Origin: Himantopus leucocephalus
Taxonomy: Eukaryota; Chordata; Aves; Charadriiformes; Recurvirostridae
Length of the DNA stretch: 64,000 bases
Reading direction: 5' to 3'
Assembly (NCBI GenBank): GCA_003993805.1
Contig: RSEF01000002.1
Location: 66,395,360-66,459,359, forward strand
Below, one piece after another: positions 1 through 11,790 of the stretch (position 1 is the stretch's first letter; every line of letters starts with the position of its first letter). The position numbers and the translations under genes are program-made. The notes beneath the pieces were generated by a model. The model was not told the origin of the DNA and did not search any database. It worked only from the letters and a program-made list of their open reading frames with translations.

Positions 1-60
1 CTGTAAATCAGGGTAAATCCGCTGCTGGCATCAGTGGACTTAAAGTAGTTTGTGTTTACT
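1..60. repeat. Old palindromic interspersed repeat (type A), fragment
   Basis: The stretch carries gtaaatcagggtaa followed by atcagtggact. This fits a repeat scattered through bird and turtle DNA, built around gtaaatcaggagtaactcc and a central agtcaatgg or agtcagtgg. I know the pattern but cannot give a database name with certainty. The copy is cut by the window edge and may continue weakly to about 105. Other likely members lie at 1361-1460, 12515-12577, 45292-45343, 55530-55590, 55735-55810 and 60218-60262. Confidence 0.45.
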
Positions 61-1360
61 GTAGTGATCATGGTTCTGCTGGTCAGATTCACTCCCTATT
101 TATGCTATGTATAATATTATTTTCCTAATGGGCTGAAAACCCTTTTGGTAGTTACTTTTGGTGGGAGCACAGTGATTTTTTTGTTTAATTAGGAAGCTAA
201 AGAGTAATTTCCTGCTCCCTGTACTTGACAGGAAGTTTAGTGTAATCCCATGCGAGCGCAGTAGTCGGTGACCTGTGAGAGACTTCACCATTGGCTGGGA
301 GAATAATTCTGGGAGAAGAGAAGTGCCGCTCAAAGAGGGAGGAAAGAGGTATTTCTCAAAGCCAGCTCACAAGACAGATACAGTTGCCAGCTATTACAGG
401 ACCAGTCTGTGCGCAGAATCCTGCTCGGTGCTTTCAGCCGCTACTGCTTGCTATGAATACACACAGACAAAGAGGAAATAGAAAAGAATCAAGGAAACTG
501 AAAGTGCTAACGTATGCAGAAGGAGTGCAATGTTCCCAAACAAGACACAGCACCAGTGATCTTCTAAGCAGGCTCACCCACTGGACTGTGGCCAAAATAA
601 TCCCCCCTTAGGTTTGTTTTTTTTCTCATAAAGTGACTGCAGTTTTGAAGACAAAGCCCATGAAAAGCAAATCCTGTTCAGATTTTGGAAATTGATTAAT
701 GATTAAACATATTTAGATTGGTCCCTTGCAAAGTAGTAAAGATTTGCTGATGACACAGTTGCATTCTTAAGGGAAATGGATGTTAATTGCTGTCTAGACA
801 TTTTATTACTACAGTGGGGCACTAGCCATTGACCATCTCTGTTTCTTTTTTCTTTTTTTTTTTTTTTTTACACATTAAACTATAGGTCAGGCTAAATTGT
901 TTGTTTGTTTCTGTAGAAGATAACAATGTGGCTTCAGGGTGGTATGTAACTGAGAACTTTGAGATACCAATCATATCACTTCTAAAAACAGTTCAGCAGG
1001 AAAGCATCCAAGTGACAAATGCTCTACCATTTTTCAAGATATATTTTTCTGATTCAAAAATGCAACTGTGTGCACTGCAATTTTAACAAATCCCTCTCCT
1101 TCACGCCAGGCAAATATTCAGCAAGTCCTCACTCCTCTGCCTCTGCCCCTCTTGGAACATAGTGGATGCTTTGACTTTGTGTACATAAAATGCTACAGCA
1201 CACCGTTTAGGTTCGAGTCAGTGTCATATTTTGCTGAGATGAAAAGACTAATGACTATTTGTTCTACTTGTCTAGCAAGCAAGCAGTTAAAATTAATTCA
1301 GATTAATTGTAAAACTCGTCATTGATAGCCCTCAACACAGGAGAATATACTTTAAGTCAG
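61..1360. other. Gene-free stretch
   Basis: No exon-like reading frame is seen; the longest open frame is 106 codons (291-611, plus), overlaps another frame and has no recognisable content. The only simple sequence is a run of 17 T at 853-869. A tRNA-like T-loop string occurs near 1211 but has no cloverleaf around it. Confidence 0.6.
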
Positions 1361-1460
1361 TTGGCCTGATTCTGATCTTACCTCAGTTTTGCATCAGTAT
1401 AAATCTGTTGCTGTCAGTCAGCTTGATCCTGATTTACATGAGGGTAAGCAAAACAAGACC
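1361..1460. repeat. Old palindromic interspersed repeat (type A), nearly full arm pair
   Basis: The left arm reads ggcctgattctgatctta and the right arm gatcctgatttacatgag followed by ggtaagc. This matches the two arms of the type A pattern, in which a 'gatcctgatt' block and a 'gatttacacc..gtaa' block face each other. It is the clearest member near the left end of the window. Because the element is self-complementary, orientation cannot be assigned. It may be a very old SINE, LINE tail or MITE; the sequence alone does not decide. Confidence 0.5.
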
Positions 1461-4400
1461 ATTGTTTTTACAAGCTTCACTTATGCTGCTAAGTGATGCT
1501 GATTTACTCTAATGAGAATGTATCCATGCTTCACAAGGTAGGTGAGAGGTTTCACAGTAGTGGCTCTTCCTAGAGAAAAAGTGAGCAAGTGACGGGAAGA
1601 AAAGTATGTTGGTTCAAAAAACACATTGTTGGTTCAAACAGCACTGTTGAGCAATGAGAATGACAGCAGATGACACACCACCCACCTGTTCCAAACGCTA
1701 AATTACATGGTTCAAACTTGTCAGGCTTATTGTATTTAAAAGAGACATTGCTGCAATTTCCCTTCATCATGCACTTGCCACCCAGTTCTACTGTCCCTCT
1801 TCTGCACCATTAAAGTAGCAAAATCAGATCCCTCAGTTTGGGAGACTATTTGCTTGTCTTATTGACTAGCTGACGCAGGTACAGGAGGCCACGGCATCAG
1901 GGAGAACCTGTGACATTCTGGTGCTGTTAAGAAGGGTCTCCCAGGAGTCATACTCTCTTGGCTGTAGTTGCACTTCCTTCATATAACACCACAGCAACCT
2001 CACCTACAACAGAACAGAGGGATCTTGTGCGTTTCAAGGCTTAAAATAAGCTTTTTTTTAAATGCTACACTGAAGATCATCTTTAGCTAATTCTTTTCAG
2101 TAGCAGAGCTCAATCTGCTTTGCTAAAATACCCATTGCCGCTTTCCAAGAAGGCAAAATGAAGAAGAAAATTGAAGAACCTTGATCACTTCTTTCTGAGG
2201 AAAAGCCACCAAGAAGAAACCTTCACCAAAAAAATGGAAAGATCATGCTTCCAAAATATAATCTCAGATGTTCATTTCCAATTCTGCAAGGAGTTCCTCA
2301 CTGTACCATAGCCACTTTGTATGCATCTGGACTGAAAGAGTGCACAAAAGAGGATCACAGAGTAAACCTAATGCCCACAAATGCAACCAGCCTCCCTGTT
2401 GTCTCTGCAACTTTTCCCTCAGAAACCTTTTCTTTGATCAGAAGTTACAACTCCAACTCATTAGGCTATTCTCTTAACTCACATCGAGATCAAGAACCAC
2501 TCCTGCAGCATTTTGAGAAGCCAAGCTACTATGTAGTGGTAAAAAAGCATATAAAATTGCACACAGAAGTTACCACAGAAGTTTGAAGGGCAAGGACATT
2601 GTTAGCACTGGTGTGATAAAACCATGTAAAAATAGTGGTGATAATGAACTACAGAAGGCTGAAAATAAATTTAAGTACCATTTTTAAGCATATTTAAGAT
2701 CAGGATCCTTTTCAGTGACAGAGATCTCCAAACTCAGTATGCATTGTGAGGATTTGCTTGCATGAGTAAACAGCAAATATCGCAGGTAAATTATTGTAAA
2801 CCCCTAATCTAAACACAGGTAAACCAGTTGACCATGGTCTCAATTCTGTCAGTAATCAATACAAGCTGAACAGGCTGTCTTCCCTGCTCCTCTTTTGCTC
2901 AGGGTTGCCAGACTTTGCCTTATTTCAGACAGAAGAGCTGGCAGAGCAGTCCCCTGACATTGATCTGGCTCCTTTGGCCAAGGCTCGGTTAGGAAGCCCG
3001 TCTGAAGGGCTGCCAGATCCCACATGGACAGAAACAAGATGCTGGGGAGAGTAGTGACTGTTTCAGTAGGCACAGATAGATCTAGAAGACATCTGTCTAC
3101 AGTCTAAGACTGTAGGCAGAAGTCCATTTCACAAACAGCTGTGCAGGTAATTATTATGTTCTTTCCCACTCTTCAGCACCCTTATTGCACCTCTCTGGCA
3201 GAGACCACCATCAGCTCCTCTGTGCTGGCAGAGCTCCAAATCCACTTTCAGGCAAAATCAGCTAGGTTAGCAGTAACCAGGGGGGCTGAACTCAGCCCAC
3301 TGATTTTTCTTGGAGTATATTAGGAAGCACCCAAACAAATACGTTGTAATGTCCAGCTAGTGAGGAATGATAGCACCTGGGGCAGTGCTGTCTTCAACCA
3401 GGCAAGTTGTACCTGGAAAAGCCTTAGTATAAGAGACAAACATCAGAGATTTGCCCAGGTTTAGTTAGGCAAATGTCATATATATCTATGCTAAACTGCA
3501 AAACTCTATGTGCCTAGATGTCATCCTCTAGGTTTCTAAAGGTCTAACATGCAGCAGTGGAGGAAGGGAGAGTAAAGAACAGGAGGGGCAAATTCTTTAA
3601 CCTGTAAATAAGTGGTAAATTTAATTATTTGTTGTGCTAATTAAATAACCATGCTAGACCTCTCTGTTTCAATACCCAAATAACCACATCAGAGCTTCTG
3701 GTGCTAGCTAGTCACCTTCTCAAATGTTAAACAGGATGTCTATTTTATTAAAGAAGCCCTTTCAGGCAAGGGACAAGCATGTTTTGACTGGAAAATGCCC
3801 ATCATGTTAAGGAGGGCAGTGAGGGGAAGGATGGCGGTAAGGGTGATGGATAATCATATTCCCTGGATTATCTAAGAAGGGGGGGGCGTTCCCTCTGACG
3901 GAGAAGAAGGCAAAGAGGAAGTCACAATCTCAGACAGTTTGCACAGATGGTGACCACCCTCAGTCAACATTCTCGTAAAAATGGCTGTGTACCTTTTTTT
4001 CCCCTCAGTATATACAGAGAGAAATAAAAAGGGGAAAGGAAAAAAAAGGTCAGTGGAAAAGTGCTTAAGGCAGCAAAATCTGTGTGAGTGCATGAAGGGG
4101 GGAGGAGAGGGAGAAAGAATGTCATTTGACTTCCACTGCTTTTTATGCTTTTTCAAATTTCTCTTTCTTCCCCGTCTGGCTGTATTCAAATTTTCAGTCT
4201 CTCGCATCCTGAGCACTCAGCAGTTGAAACTCTGTTCTGTAAATATTAAGCCACAATCAGCACAGTACCAAAGAGGATTAGAGGGGATGTGGTTTTAGGC
4301 TAGTCTCATGGTCTCTGGATCCTGAAGCAAGCAAGAAACTGGTTTAGTTTCTGTAAAAGACAGAGCAGAGAAGACTGAAAATTCAATGGAATGTTTTGCC

Positions 4401-7400
4401 CCGCATTCAAAGTCCAGCACCTCACACAACACAGATTCATGGATGGAGACAAAAACCTTTAGTTCTTAGTAGGTTACAACACTGCTTGGTAGGTTGCAAA
4501 ATTGCAGTAGTGCCTAGGGAAAAAAGAAACCCTGATGGGGTTGTTCCTTCAGAAAATAACGTAATGGTGGATCACATTTTGGTCAGGAATCACTCGCATC
4601 CCATTTGTCTAATAGAGGTCCTTCCTTGCAGCGTCTTGCGGTATAATCTGATCCTCAGCACAACCCTTCTTTGTAAGAGCCTTATGCAACTCCCAACATA
4701 GAGGACAACAGACTGCCTCTGGCCGGCATCTGGGACCGTGCAGAAAAACTGAAACTGCAGGCAGCCATTGACTGGGGATCAGTTAGATATTTACATCAGT
4801 GGAACATAGAGGTTAGCTCATGCACTGTGTTCACACCAAAAAGAGGTGAATTTGGGGTGCTGAATCTAGGTGGTGTTGCAGACAGCAGATGAATGGACAC
4901 GGTACATGATAATATATGCAATCCAAGAGGTAAACGGAGGCTGAAAGTGAGAACGAGAAATAGTTGGATAGGTGAATGGTGTGGCCTGATTAACTGGCAC
5001 AAGCAGGCTAACTTTGTAGAAAAATTAACTACTGTTGAAATAAAGCAATACTCCAAGCTTGCAAGCTGCAGCTAGACACATAAAGACTGAAAATACAGCA
5101 ATATTTTTTCATGGTGATGGACGACAAATGACAACACCAGGTTACCTGCAGACGTGGTGGATTTTCCATCACTTGAAAATAAATAAAGATTCATTGAACT
5201 TGAAATTAAATGCTGAAGTTAATGAATGGAATTCTACGTCTTGATTTATACAGGTAATCCACTCACTAATAGCTCCTTTTCCTCTTAATGTTCAGGAATA
5301 TGCATAAAAGACCAGAGAGGAAAAAATAGTACATGTGAACAAACATAGAAGCTGCTACAATATTCTACACTAACCAAAGCTAGTACTATGTTTGCATCCA
5401 AGCAACACCAAACACACTGTCTGCTTTAGAGCAGGACAGCAGGCAGCAAGCTAGAACAACATTTGAAAGTCTTTACAGTTTGATATGAGTCACATGCACT
5501 TACTCTTAAAGGTAACAGGGTAAACCTCAACAATATGTTTTAAAGGGTATTTTATTTATTATATGCAGTTGTTTCATATATTTCCAAACACTTTTTAAAT
5601 ACCGTTGAAAAATAAGCTTACAAAGACCTTACGTTTCATTTCTAACTGTCTGCTCCCTCAAGGCAGTAAATTCAAGTGTAGCTTTTAAAAAATGTTGTTG
5701 ATAAAGTCTTCATTTTACAAAGAAAAAGAGCTTGTTTTGTCTTGATAGTCTATTAGAAGAATAGTGAAATTAATATTTTGCTATAATTCACATAGCTTCA
5801 AAAATAAATTTTAAAAATCTCTGTGAGAGATATTAGGAATAAATTTTGAACTAATGTATTAAACTTCATAGCATTTCAAAAGGCATCATCTCAACCCTAC
5901 ATATTCTCTGTTGTCTGCTGCAGATACGAGTAAGTGCAAAGTTTATATCCACCTATTTTCTCTGCACATCAGCAATCTCTCCTTTCTGAAAAATGAAAGT
6001 GACCCACTTACCCAAAGTCCACAAACAAAACACTCAGTGGCTCTTGAGTCAACACAAGAGACAAACGAGGAATTCCAGCTGAACTGCTTCCCCAAAGGAG
6101 GAGACTGGATGAGATTTTATGAAGGCTACTCTGCTCCACCAAACTAAAAACAGCAGAAAGTCTTTGGGGACAAGAATTCAGTGAAATTCCCAGAAAAGAA
6201 ACACCTTGGTGGATAACAAGCCTATTGCAACACTGTAATTCAGTTTTTGCAACATATGCTCTAAAATAAAAACGAAATCTCATACTTGAGAGTTTAAATT
6301 ACCTTCTCTCCATTTGAGATCAGGATGAGATTTACAGAGATCAGTTTATGACCATACTGCAGGGTTCGTGCACGTTTCTCTGAAGCTTCTGCAGCTGACC
6401 ACAGTTTCAGACCATGGACTTGCAAAAGAGCCAGTGCAGCAGGTCCTGACTCAGATGTTGGAGAACATCATTAGAATGACCACTGGGAAGATGGAAGCAG
6501 ACCAGAGCACAGGAGTTGGGAAGCTGGTGACTAACAGAGTTTTTGTCAGGTCCGTTTGCTCAGCGTAGTGCAAACAGAGAGATGCCTCAGAAGATTAAAC
6601 TTTCAAAACTCATCATCTGGTCTGAGACTTGTTTAGACAGTGTCAGCATGAACGTGTGGCGAAGAAACTCTGACAGTGAAACAGCCCCCAAGATAAGTAA
6701 CTAAAATCAAAATGAGGCCAACAGGAACCCCCTCTATAACAAATTGTTCTGCAGTATAATGAGGAAAAGGTAGTGCCGAGGTCAAATAAAACTCTTCTCT
6801 CCCTAATTCCTGTGATTGCAAACTTTCTGTTATCATTGGCCAATATTAGAGAGCGAATTAAAGCCCTTGCAAATGTTCATACTTCTTCTGGTCTTGCCAG
6901 AATCTAAGTCTTGCCAATACACAGTGGGCTAGGGTACAAAACATGCAATGTTTTACTGGGAACATTTTTGGAAATATTTTACTAATTTTTGTGTAACACA
7001 GGCCAGATGCACTTGTTTCACTGATTGTACGCACACTCATTTTTGCTTCTGCCTTGGTACTGAGCCAACCGCTGAAAAGTCGCCACCACACAAACTGGTG
7101 GAAATGAGAAGCTAATGATACAGTTTAAAGTACAAAGCGCATCTTCTTTTTTAACAGGCACGAGGCCAGATTCCTCCCTCCTGTGCTACCTACTGTGAGT
7201 ACTATAAATTCAAATGCTGAGCAAAGAAGATGCAGGTCCTTTAGTAGAATTGGAAAGATTCACTAGCTGTGAGATTAGAAAGGGATTGAAACTAGCTCAC
7301 TGGAAAAGACAGAGAGGTAGTGCACAGTACATAGAGAAATCCGCACACTGTACTAGCTATCAACTTTTTCTAACTGGCTTCACTAGTTTCTGGGTACTTA

Positions 7401-8107
7401 GTTACATTAAAGTATCTTTCTTTGGTTTTATTGTGTCGGGCAACTCCTTCTTCCTGAATTATGTCTGTTTTAGACCCTCATCTCACTTTAAGATTTGTTA
7501 ACCTACAATTTAGAGTTTACTTTTTGTTAAAAGCAAATAGCTCACAGTGCCTTATTTATTGCTGACGGAAATTTGAGCCAGGATTTGGGGAAGACAGCAG
7601 TCTTCTTTCCCGCCTGACAGTTAACAGTTCTTCTTCTGAACATTTGTAAACAGATTTGGCTTTTTAAGCCTTGTCTTTGGAGGATGACAGTCTTTATTTG
7701 ATTAATGAATTCTGTTTTCTAGGGTTTAGAAATAATATCAGGGATTATATTAACAAATTATTTGAGCCTTTTAATCTCAGGGCATAGCATTGTTATACGG
7801 AGTTCTGCAGCTTTGGACTGCAATACTTAATTTGGAAATCACACACACCTTCTACATGTGGTTTTGGTAGGGTTACCAAAGACATGGCCAAAGTGGAATG
7901 GCTTCCCAGACTTACAGACAACAGGACAAGATGAGGTCCAATGCTAGGGGTAGTTTTTAGTTCAGAGCTCAACCACTGCTGGTGTAATTGAACACCTTTG
8001 CTGTGATAAATGTTTCTTCTTCTTCAGTGGGCAAAGTAAGGGATTAAATCTAAAAGGGGGGGAAAGGCAGTAGTTCATTTTTCATAGTTCTGTCACTACC
8101 TGTATAC
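1461..8107. other. Long gene-free stretch
   Basis: Unique-looking AT-rich DNA with no reading frame above 115 codons and no recognisable protein. Small items are a G8 run at 3879-3886, a purine-rich tract at about 4016-4050 and a perfect 12-bp palindrome (agcttgcaagct) at 5056-5067. I see no repeat family I can name. Confidence 0.55.
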
Positions 8108-8143
8108 AGATCTCAAATATTGAGATCTCAAATATTGAGATCT
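8108..8143. repeat. 15-bp tandem near-palindrome, 2.4 copies
   Basis: The unit tctcaaatattgaga occurs twice in direct succession, flanked by aga and tct. Each unit is itself an almost perfect palindrome (ctcaa-ata-ttgag), so the 36-bp block can fold on itself in several registers. It also creates three agatct sites. The block is probably a slippage product. Confidence 0.9.
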
Positions 8144-8611
8144 TTAATAAATGAATACTGTTTTCTGACATAGAGTGGCTTTGGCCATTTATTAGGCTAG
8201 TATGGTGACGTAATGCAGGATTTCTATATGGTTCCTCAGCAATGCAACTAGAGACATACGGATCTAAATGTCTTGTATGTTAATGAGATGACATACCCCC
8301 AAAGGCTCATGTGGTCCAACCATCAGAGGGACACAAAGCCACAACATCAAATGAGCTATGCTCATTTCTGTTGCGTATGAATTTGGGTTCCTGATTACAC
8401 TGCTGCATTTAGGGTTCAGAATTAACACAGCACTGAGAGAAGTGAATGTTTTTTCTAGCTGCCTGAAAAGGCAGAGATGGGAATTTATCTCCCTTAACAC
8501 GTGGGTGTCTATCTCAAAGCTAGAAGTCTAAGCCCTCTACATTCAGTGGAGAGAAAAGGGTGAGACTTATCTCATCCAAATATAGACATTTTAAAGAGAT
8601 TGGGTAAATGA
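8144..8611. other. Gene-free stretch
   Basis: No gene or recognisable repeat is seen between the tandem palindrome and the CR1 fragment. The only frame of note is 78 codons on the minus strand (8264-8500), without recognisable content. Confidence 0.5.
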
Positions 8612-8757
8612 TCCCTCAGTCGTTCCTCATAAGACTTGTCCCCCAGACCCCTCACCAGTTTTGTTGCCCTTCTCTGGACACGCTGCAGCACCTCAATGTC
8701 TTTCTTGCAGTGAGGGGCCCAGAACTGAACACAGTACTCGAGGTGGGGGTCTCTCCT
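8612..8757 (-). mobile_element. CR1 LINE fragment, ORF2 C-terminal part
   Basis: Read on the minus strand, the segment gives an unbroken frame of about 45 codons: [11 protein letters not shown], then [18 protein letters not shown], then KSYEERLRD. This is the signature of the region after the reverse-transcriptase core near the C terminus of avian CR1 ORF2. The homology stops just after ERLRD on the 3' side and just before HLEYC on the 5' side. There is no 3' UTR or octamer tail, so this is an internal fragment. CR1 spreads by target-primed reverse transcription and most copies are 5'-truncated; losing the 3' end as well implies a later deletion. The intact frame is short and has no coding role. 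Confidence 0.9.
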
Positions 8758-11220
8758 GATGAAGGCACAGGAGTGACAAAGGTTGTTAGGAAGCTATTTA
8801 CAAATTCTGTGACTATTCAGAGTCAGATTCATGTTTACACTTGCACGTTTAGAAGCATTTCCAGGCTTGTTTGCCTTTGTGGAAAGGCATAAAACATTGG
8901 GCTGGCTTAGTCTGGTTTTATTCAACATTGTTATTTATTGCTTTACTGTATTTACTGGTTATAACTGTTACACAAGGCTAATAAATTTGAAGCCTTGAAC
9001 ATCAAAGAGAGAGTTGTGTGCGTGTGTGCATGTGCGTGCACGTGCAGTAAGCTACAGGCACTAGGTAAGAGCATCTAAAAGCAAAGGGTAACACTCTGGT
9101 CTCTTAATCCCAGTCATAGCAGTGTAAAATGAAGAGGAACTCCAATTGCCTTGAGAGAGATACATGGGGAGCGAGGACTGCTCTGGCCCACTATGCTTGA
9201 ATGCAAGCCACATCTTTCTGAAGGTGGCTGTTTGGGTTTTGTTCTGGTTTTGCTTGTGTAACCCCCAAGTTTGCTCATACCCCAACAGCTTGTCCAGTTG
9301 GGCTCCCAGTTACAGGCTTTGTGACTACATATATATTTTAATGAGGATGTGCATAATTTCGAGGCAGAACTAATGTTTAGTGCACAAAGCTTTTGTGTAT
9401 CTGTCTATAAGAGGCATAAAAGGGCACAGCTGGGCAAGCTAGCACACGCAGAGCAGTGGGATGGTGTGATAGTTTGAAGGGGGGAGGGAATTGATATCCA
9501 TTCAGACATCTGCACTTCAGGCAAGCGAGTGTGCTGAGCTACCTGCTGTGGCTGGGGCAGCTTCAGCTCACCTCACCTCAATGGCTGCTTCTGGGGAGGG
9601 AGATGCTGCGTTGTGTGGCTCAGTCGTTCTACTGTGTTGTCATGTGAGGGACTCCTGGGGATCTTTTCTTTAAAAGAATACGGGTAATTATAGAAAATAA
9701 TTTGTCCATACAGACACAGCACCTGTAAATAGATTTTTAAAGCGGCAGTGTTCCATACTTACCGCCAGCTACCATAGGCAGGCTGGGACCAGCGCTCAGA
9801 TGTGGGTCTTCCAGAGCCAAAAGCCATTTCATTTTATAAAGCAGCCTTTCCCCGTTCCTGTCTATCCCTGCTCTGCTGTTCCTTTCACCTACCCACCACC
9901 TTATTTTACATATCTAATGCATGGCATTTTAAGGTCTTTTTACTTCTTCCAGCTGTCCACTTCGATACCAAAATAGAACAACAAACCCAATGCTCTGCTG
10001 GTTCTTGGCAATGTGGAAAAGGAGGTAGTTTTTACCTTTCCCACATAGGGACAAAAAGAAGGCCTCTAAAGGTAGGGAAGAGGAAGAAAAGGAATGTAAT
10101 CTGTCTACCCAAAATGCTGGTGGCTCAGAGAGACGTCTGTGATGTAGGAGACATGAAAATGTAAGAGGCATGGTCAAACCCATTCTCCTCTGCTACTCCT
10201 AAGTGCCCTAACTTGTTAGATCTGTGTCATTAGCTATCACTAGAACAGAGCTCGTTCAGAAATTTACAGAGCAGAAAGGTGATCAAAGAAAAGAATTTCC
10301 ACATGAAGGTCTACAGCTTATCTTTTTTCTGTAACATACATAAGCATGAACTTTTTCTGAAGCATCTTTTCTCTGCAGAGCTTGACTTGACTTGGCTTTA
10401 CAATCCTTGATTACATCTCTGCTGTTTCTGATTTTGGCTGGAACATTGAAAACCATGAGAAAAGCAATTCTTCCCACCCAGTGAAATCCAAGAAAATCTA
10501 GATGTTTCACAAGTAAGACCAATACTGCAGACTTTTTAGAACAGATTTTATATAAGCACCCAAGCCCACAAGTCCTTGCAAGTTTGTCACCAAACAGTAC
10601 TAGAGTTGACAGGCACCTTTCTACTTTACTGCTCTGTTAGTTGCTCCTGGGTCAAATCTTTGTCACAAAAAAAAATAGAATTGCTTGCAGATCTTGAGTA
10701 AAAACAGTAATATTTAACTTTGTTGCATACTGATAATTCAATGTCTGGAGAATATTCCCTAGCACTGGATTTAGTAACATGTAAAGCTCTGTACTTCTCA
10801 AAATGTACAACTGTTCCATCAATTGTAAATTCAGTTTGGTAAAATGGCATTGATTACTTCTCTGAGTTTTAAAGGATTATTATATTTTTTACAAATACCT
10901 AGAAAATTCAAAAGATATTATATATAAAAGATTTATTTGTGCACAGCATTTCAGTAAAAGTTCCACCTATTCTACAGATTCATGTTTTATTTCACTGTTA
11001 ACTGAGGTGAGCATCTGAGATGATCCAGGTGACCCGATTCCCTCTTGCTGTTTGGTGAGAAACAGCTGAAAACACAAATCTCTGCTTCCTGTATCAGTTG
11101 GCAAGATAGTTGAACTAATAATATAAAGATAATTTCTTGGACATGATTGACAAATTCCTACCAGCCACACGTGGCACTGAGACTGAGCACACACTACAGT
11201 AAGAAAACTCTTGAACAAGA
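8758..11220. other. Gene-free stretch between two CR1 fragments
   Basis: Contains the alternating purine-pyrimidine tract at 9015-9046 and a weak TATA-like string (cataaaaggg) at 9415-9424 with no gene downstream. The longest frame is 120 codons (9802-10164, plus), antisense to another open frame and without recognisable motifs. Confidence 0.55.
9015..9046. repeat. Alternating purine-pyrimidine (TG/CG) tract
   Basis: Thirty-two bases alternate strictly between pyrimidine and purine. Most steps are TG or GT, with three CG steps and two CA steps at non-random spacing. Such tracts are known to adopt left-handed Z-DNA under negative supercoiling. It is an impure (TG)n microsatellite. Confidence 0.85.
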
Positions 11221-11267
11221 GTCATAGAATCATAGAGTCATAGAATCATAGTATCATAGAACAATAG
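11221..11267 (-). repeat. CR1 3' terminal microsatellite-like tail
   Basis: About five imperfect units of tcatagaa, with spacing of 8-10 bases, end the CR1 copy. CR1 elements end in short repeats of this kind rather than poly(A), and the repeats are thought to take part in priming. Many copies have two or three units, so five is a modest expansion. Confidence 0.9.
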
Positions 11268-11301
11268 GATGGTTTGGGTTGGAAGGGACCTTAAAGATCC
11301 G

Positions 11302-11371
11302 TTAGTTTCAGCCGGCCTGCCAAGGGCAGGGATANCTTAGTTTCAGCTGGCCTGCCAAGGGCAGGGATACC
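11302..11371. repeat. 35-bp tandem duplication inside the CR1 3' UTR
   Basis: The block beginning ttagtttcag at 11302 recurs at 11337 with period 35. The 33 readable bases match except for one C/T difference (gccgg versus gctgg). The CR1 consensus has this block once. An N sits exactly at the end of copy 1 (11335), so either a true duplication or an assembly join error is possible. Confidence 0.9.
11335..11335. other. Ambiguous base (N)
   Basis: A single N marks the junction of the two 35-bp copies in the CR1 tail. The other Ns in the window are at 13636 and 36159, each ending a long homopolymer run. They point to base-calling or consensus trouble rather than scaffold gaps. Confidence 0.95.
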
Positions 11372-11376
11372 TCCCA

Positions 11377-11790
11377 CTAGACCAGGTTGTTCAAAGCCAC
11401 TTCCAACCTGGCCTTGAACACTTCCAGGGATGGGGCATCCACAACTTCCCTGGGAAACCTGTCCCAGTGTCTCATCACCCTCACAGTAAAGAGTTTCTTC
11501 CCAATATCTAATCTAAATCTATCCTCTTTCTGTTTAAAACCGTTACCCCTTATCCTATCACTACATTCCCTGATAAAGAGTCCCTTTAGGTACTGGAAGG
11601 CTGATATAAGGTTTCCCCGGAGCCTTTTCTTCTCCAGGTTGAACAACCAGCCTGTCTTCATAGGAGAAATGCTCCAGCCCACTGATCATCTTTGTGGCCC
11701 TCCTCTGGACCCGCTCCAACAGGTCCACATCCTTCTTATGTTGGGGGCCCCAGAGCTGGACACAGTACTCAAGACTTGCTACCAGTTTTA
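11377..11790 (-). pseudogene. CR1 ORF2 C-terminal remnant, frameshifted
   Basis: The upstream part reads LEYCVQLWGPQHKKDVDLLE, then [20 protein letters not shown]. The downstream part, in another frame, reads LEKKRLRGNLISAFQYLKG, then FRLDIGKKLFTVRVMRHW, then FPREVVDAPSLEVFKARLE, and stops at TAG. These blocks are in the order expected for the CR1 ORF2 end (reverse transcriptase and endonuclease protein). The frame changes near 11647. Against the remembered family consensus, about 11 bases are missing there, which explains the shift. No promoter or start is present, and the fragment has no function of its own. Opposite-strand open frames here are antisense by-products. Confidence 0.9.

Larger units (their letters stand above)
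11221..11790 (-). mobile_element. CR1 LINE, 5'-truncated copy with 3' tail
   Basis: On the minus strand this is the 3' part of an avian CR1. From 11790 down to 11380 lies the C-terminal end of ORF2, followed by a TAG stop at 11377-11379. A short 3' UTR and a terminal array of catagaat-type units end near 11221. The string ggtttgggttggaagggacc at 11269-11288 is the hallmark of CR1 3' ends in birds, as seen from the opposite strand. Homology fades upstream of about 11790, so the element is strongly 5'-truncated, as most CR1 copies are. The ORF is broken by a frameshift and the UTR carries a 35-bp duplication, so the copy is dead. The subfamily was not assigned. Confidence 0.95.

Noticed and set aside
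1205..1230. tRNA-like T-loop string (aggttcgagtc)
   Set aside because: The flanking bases do not form the T stem, and no D or anticodon arm or acceptor stem is found upstream.
8050..8075. Retroviral polypurine-tract-like string (aaaagggggggaaagg)
   Set aside because: No LTR ends, primer-binding site or gag/pol frames lie nearby.
8608..8892. 94-codon open frame on the plus strand
   Set aside because: Most of it is antisense to the CR1 fragment at 8612-8757.
9409..9460. TATA-like promoter (cataaaaggg) with a cagctg E-box
   Set aside because: There is no CpG island, initiator context or downstream exon; such strings are common in AT-rich DNA.
10626..10850. 74-codon minus frame with protein-like composition
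   Set aside because: There is no recognisable domain and no exon signals; the length is well within chance.
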